A stretch of DNA of 15,256 nt from assembly GCA_963727835.1 (NCBI GenBank), contig CAVSIB010000022.1, forward strand, positions 1 to 15,256, in the 5' to 3' direction. Positions 15,192 to 15,256 of this stretch are shown here, piece after piece (the stretch's first letter is position 1; the number at the start of each line of letters is the position of its first letter). The stretch is from G026625185 sp963727835. Its GTDB lineage: Bacteria > Desulfobacterota > WTBG01 > JAGOGO01. A model generated the notes under the pieces. It was not told where the DNA came from. It saw nothing but the letters and a program-made list of their open reading frames with translations, and did not search any database. The position numbers and the translations under genes were made by a program.

Positions 15192-15256
15192 TTTTTTATC
15201 TTTCTTTCAGACCAAATCTTTCCTCTTTTTAAGAAGATGATTTTTATCAGTTAAAA

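Overview
The window looks like a piece of the chromosome of a diderm, probably anaerobic bacterium of moderate GC content. It encodes a TonB-dependent outer-membrane receptor, ExbB/ExbD/TonB, a beta-barrel fragment, a CcsA/ResB-type haem-handling pair, tungstate-type binding proteins and an FmdE-family protein. That mix is most familiar from Desulfobacterota-like (deltaproteobacterial) lineages. This assignment is an inference from gene content and no taxonomic marker is present.

Layout. At the left end a plus-strand ABC ATPase of tungstate/oxyanion type (9-693) is followed by an intact 897-bp IS1595-family insertion sequence (722-1618) bounded by an exact 8-bp target duplication. Everything to the right is on the minus strand and closely packed. 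In transcription order it runs: TonB-dependent receptor (15178-13019), an exported sulfite-oxidase-like/tetrapyrrole-methylase fusion (copy 2, 12922-11175), an intergenic 99-nt hairpin, CcsA-like (10898-10133), ResB-like (10140-9455), a second exported fusion (copy 1, 9373-7616), an APC-family permease (7600-6206), ExbB, ExbD, TonB (6146-4606), an exported FmdE-family protein (4521-3728), two TupA-type binding proteins (about 3646-2855 and 2773-1928), and the 3' remnant of an alginate-export-type outer-membrane barrel (1930-1621). The order suggests one long polycistronic unit, or a few consecutive ones, of about 13 kb.

How the genes may work together. The receptor with TonB/ExbBD would bring a ligand across the outer membrane. 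The periplasm would then hold two paralogous fusion proteins carrying a tetrapyrrole-methylase fold, an FmdE protein with a Cys/His-rich arm, and two oxyanion-binding proteins. A CcsA/ResB-like pair would sit in the inner membrane. The recurring themes are tetrapyrroles and metals or oxyanions handled outside the cytoplasm. I know of no described system with this gene set, and its substrate cannot be read from the sequence.

Sequence quality. Many genes are broken by single-base indels, often in short homopolymers. The ABC ATPase, TupA copy 2, FmdE, TonB, both fusions, CcsA, ResB and the receptor are affected. The transposase, TupA copy 1, ExbB, ExbD and the permease are intact. In almost every case conserved motifs continue in a neighbouring frame with no loss of sequence, which fits read or assembly errors better than gene decay. 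Coordinates of the broken genes are given for the restored gene. No tRNA, rRNA or CRISPR array was seen.
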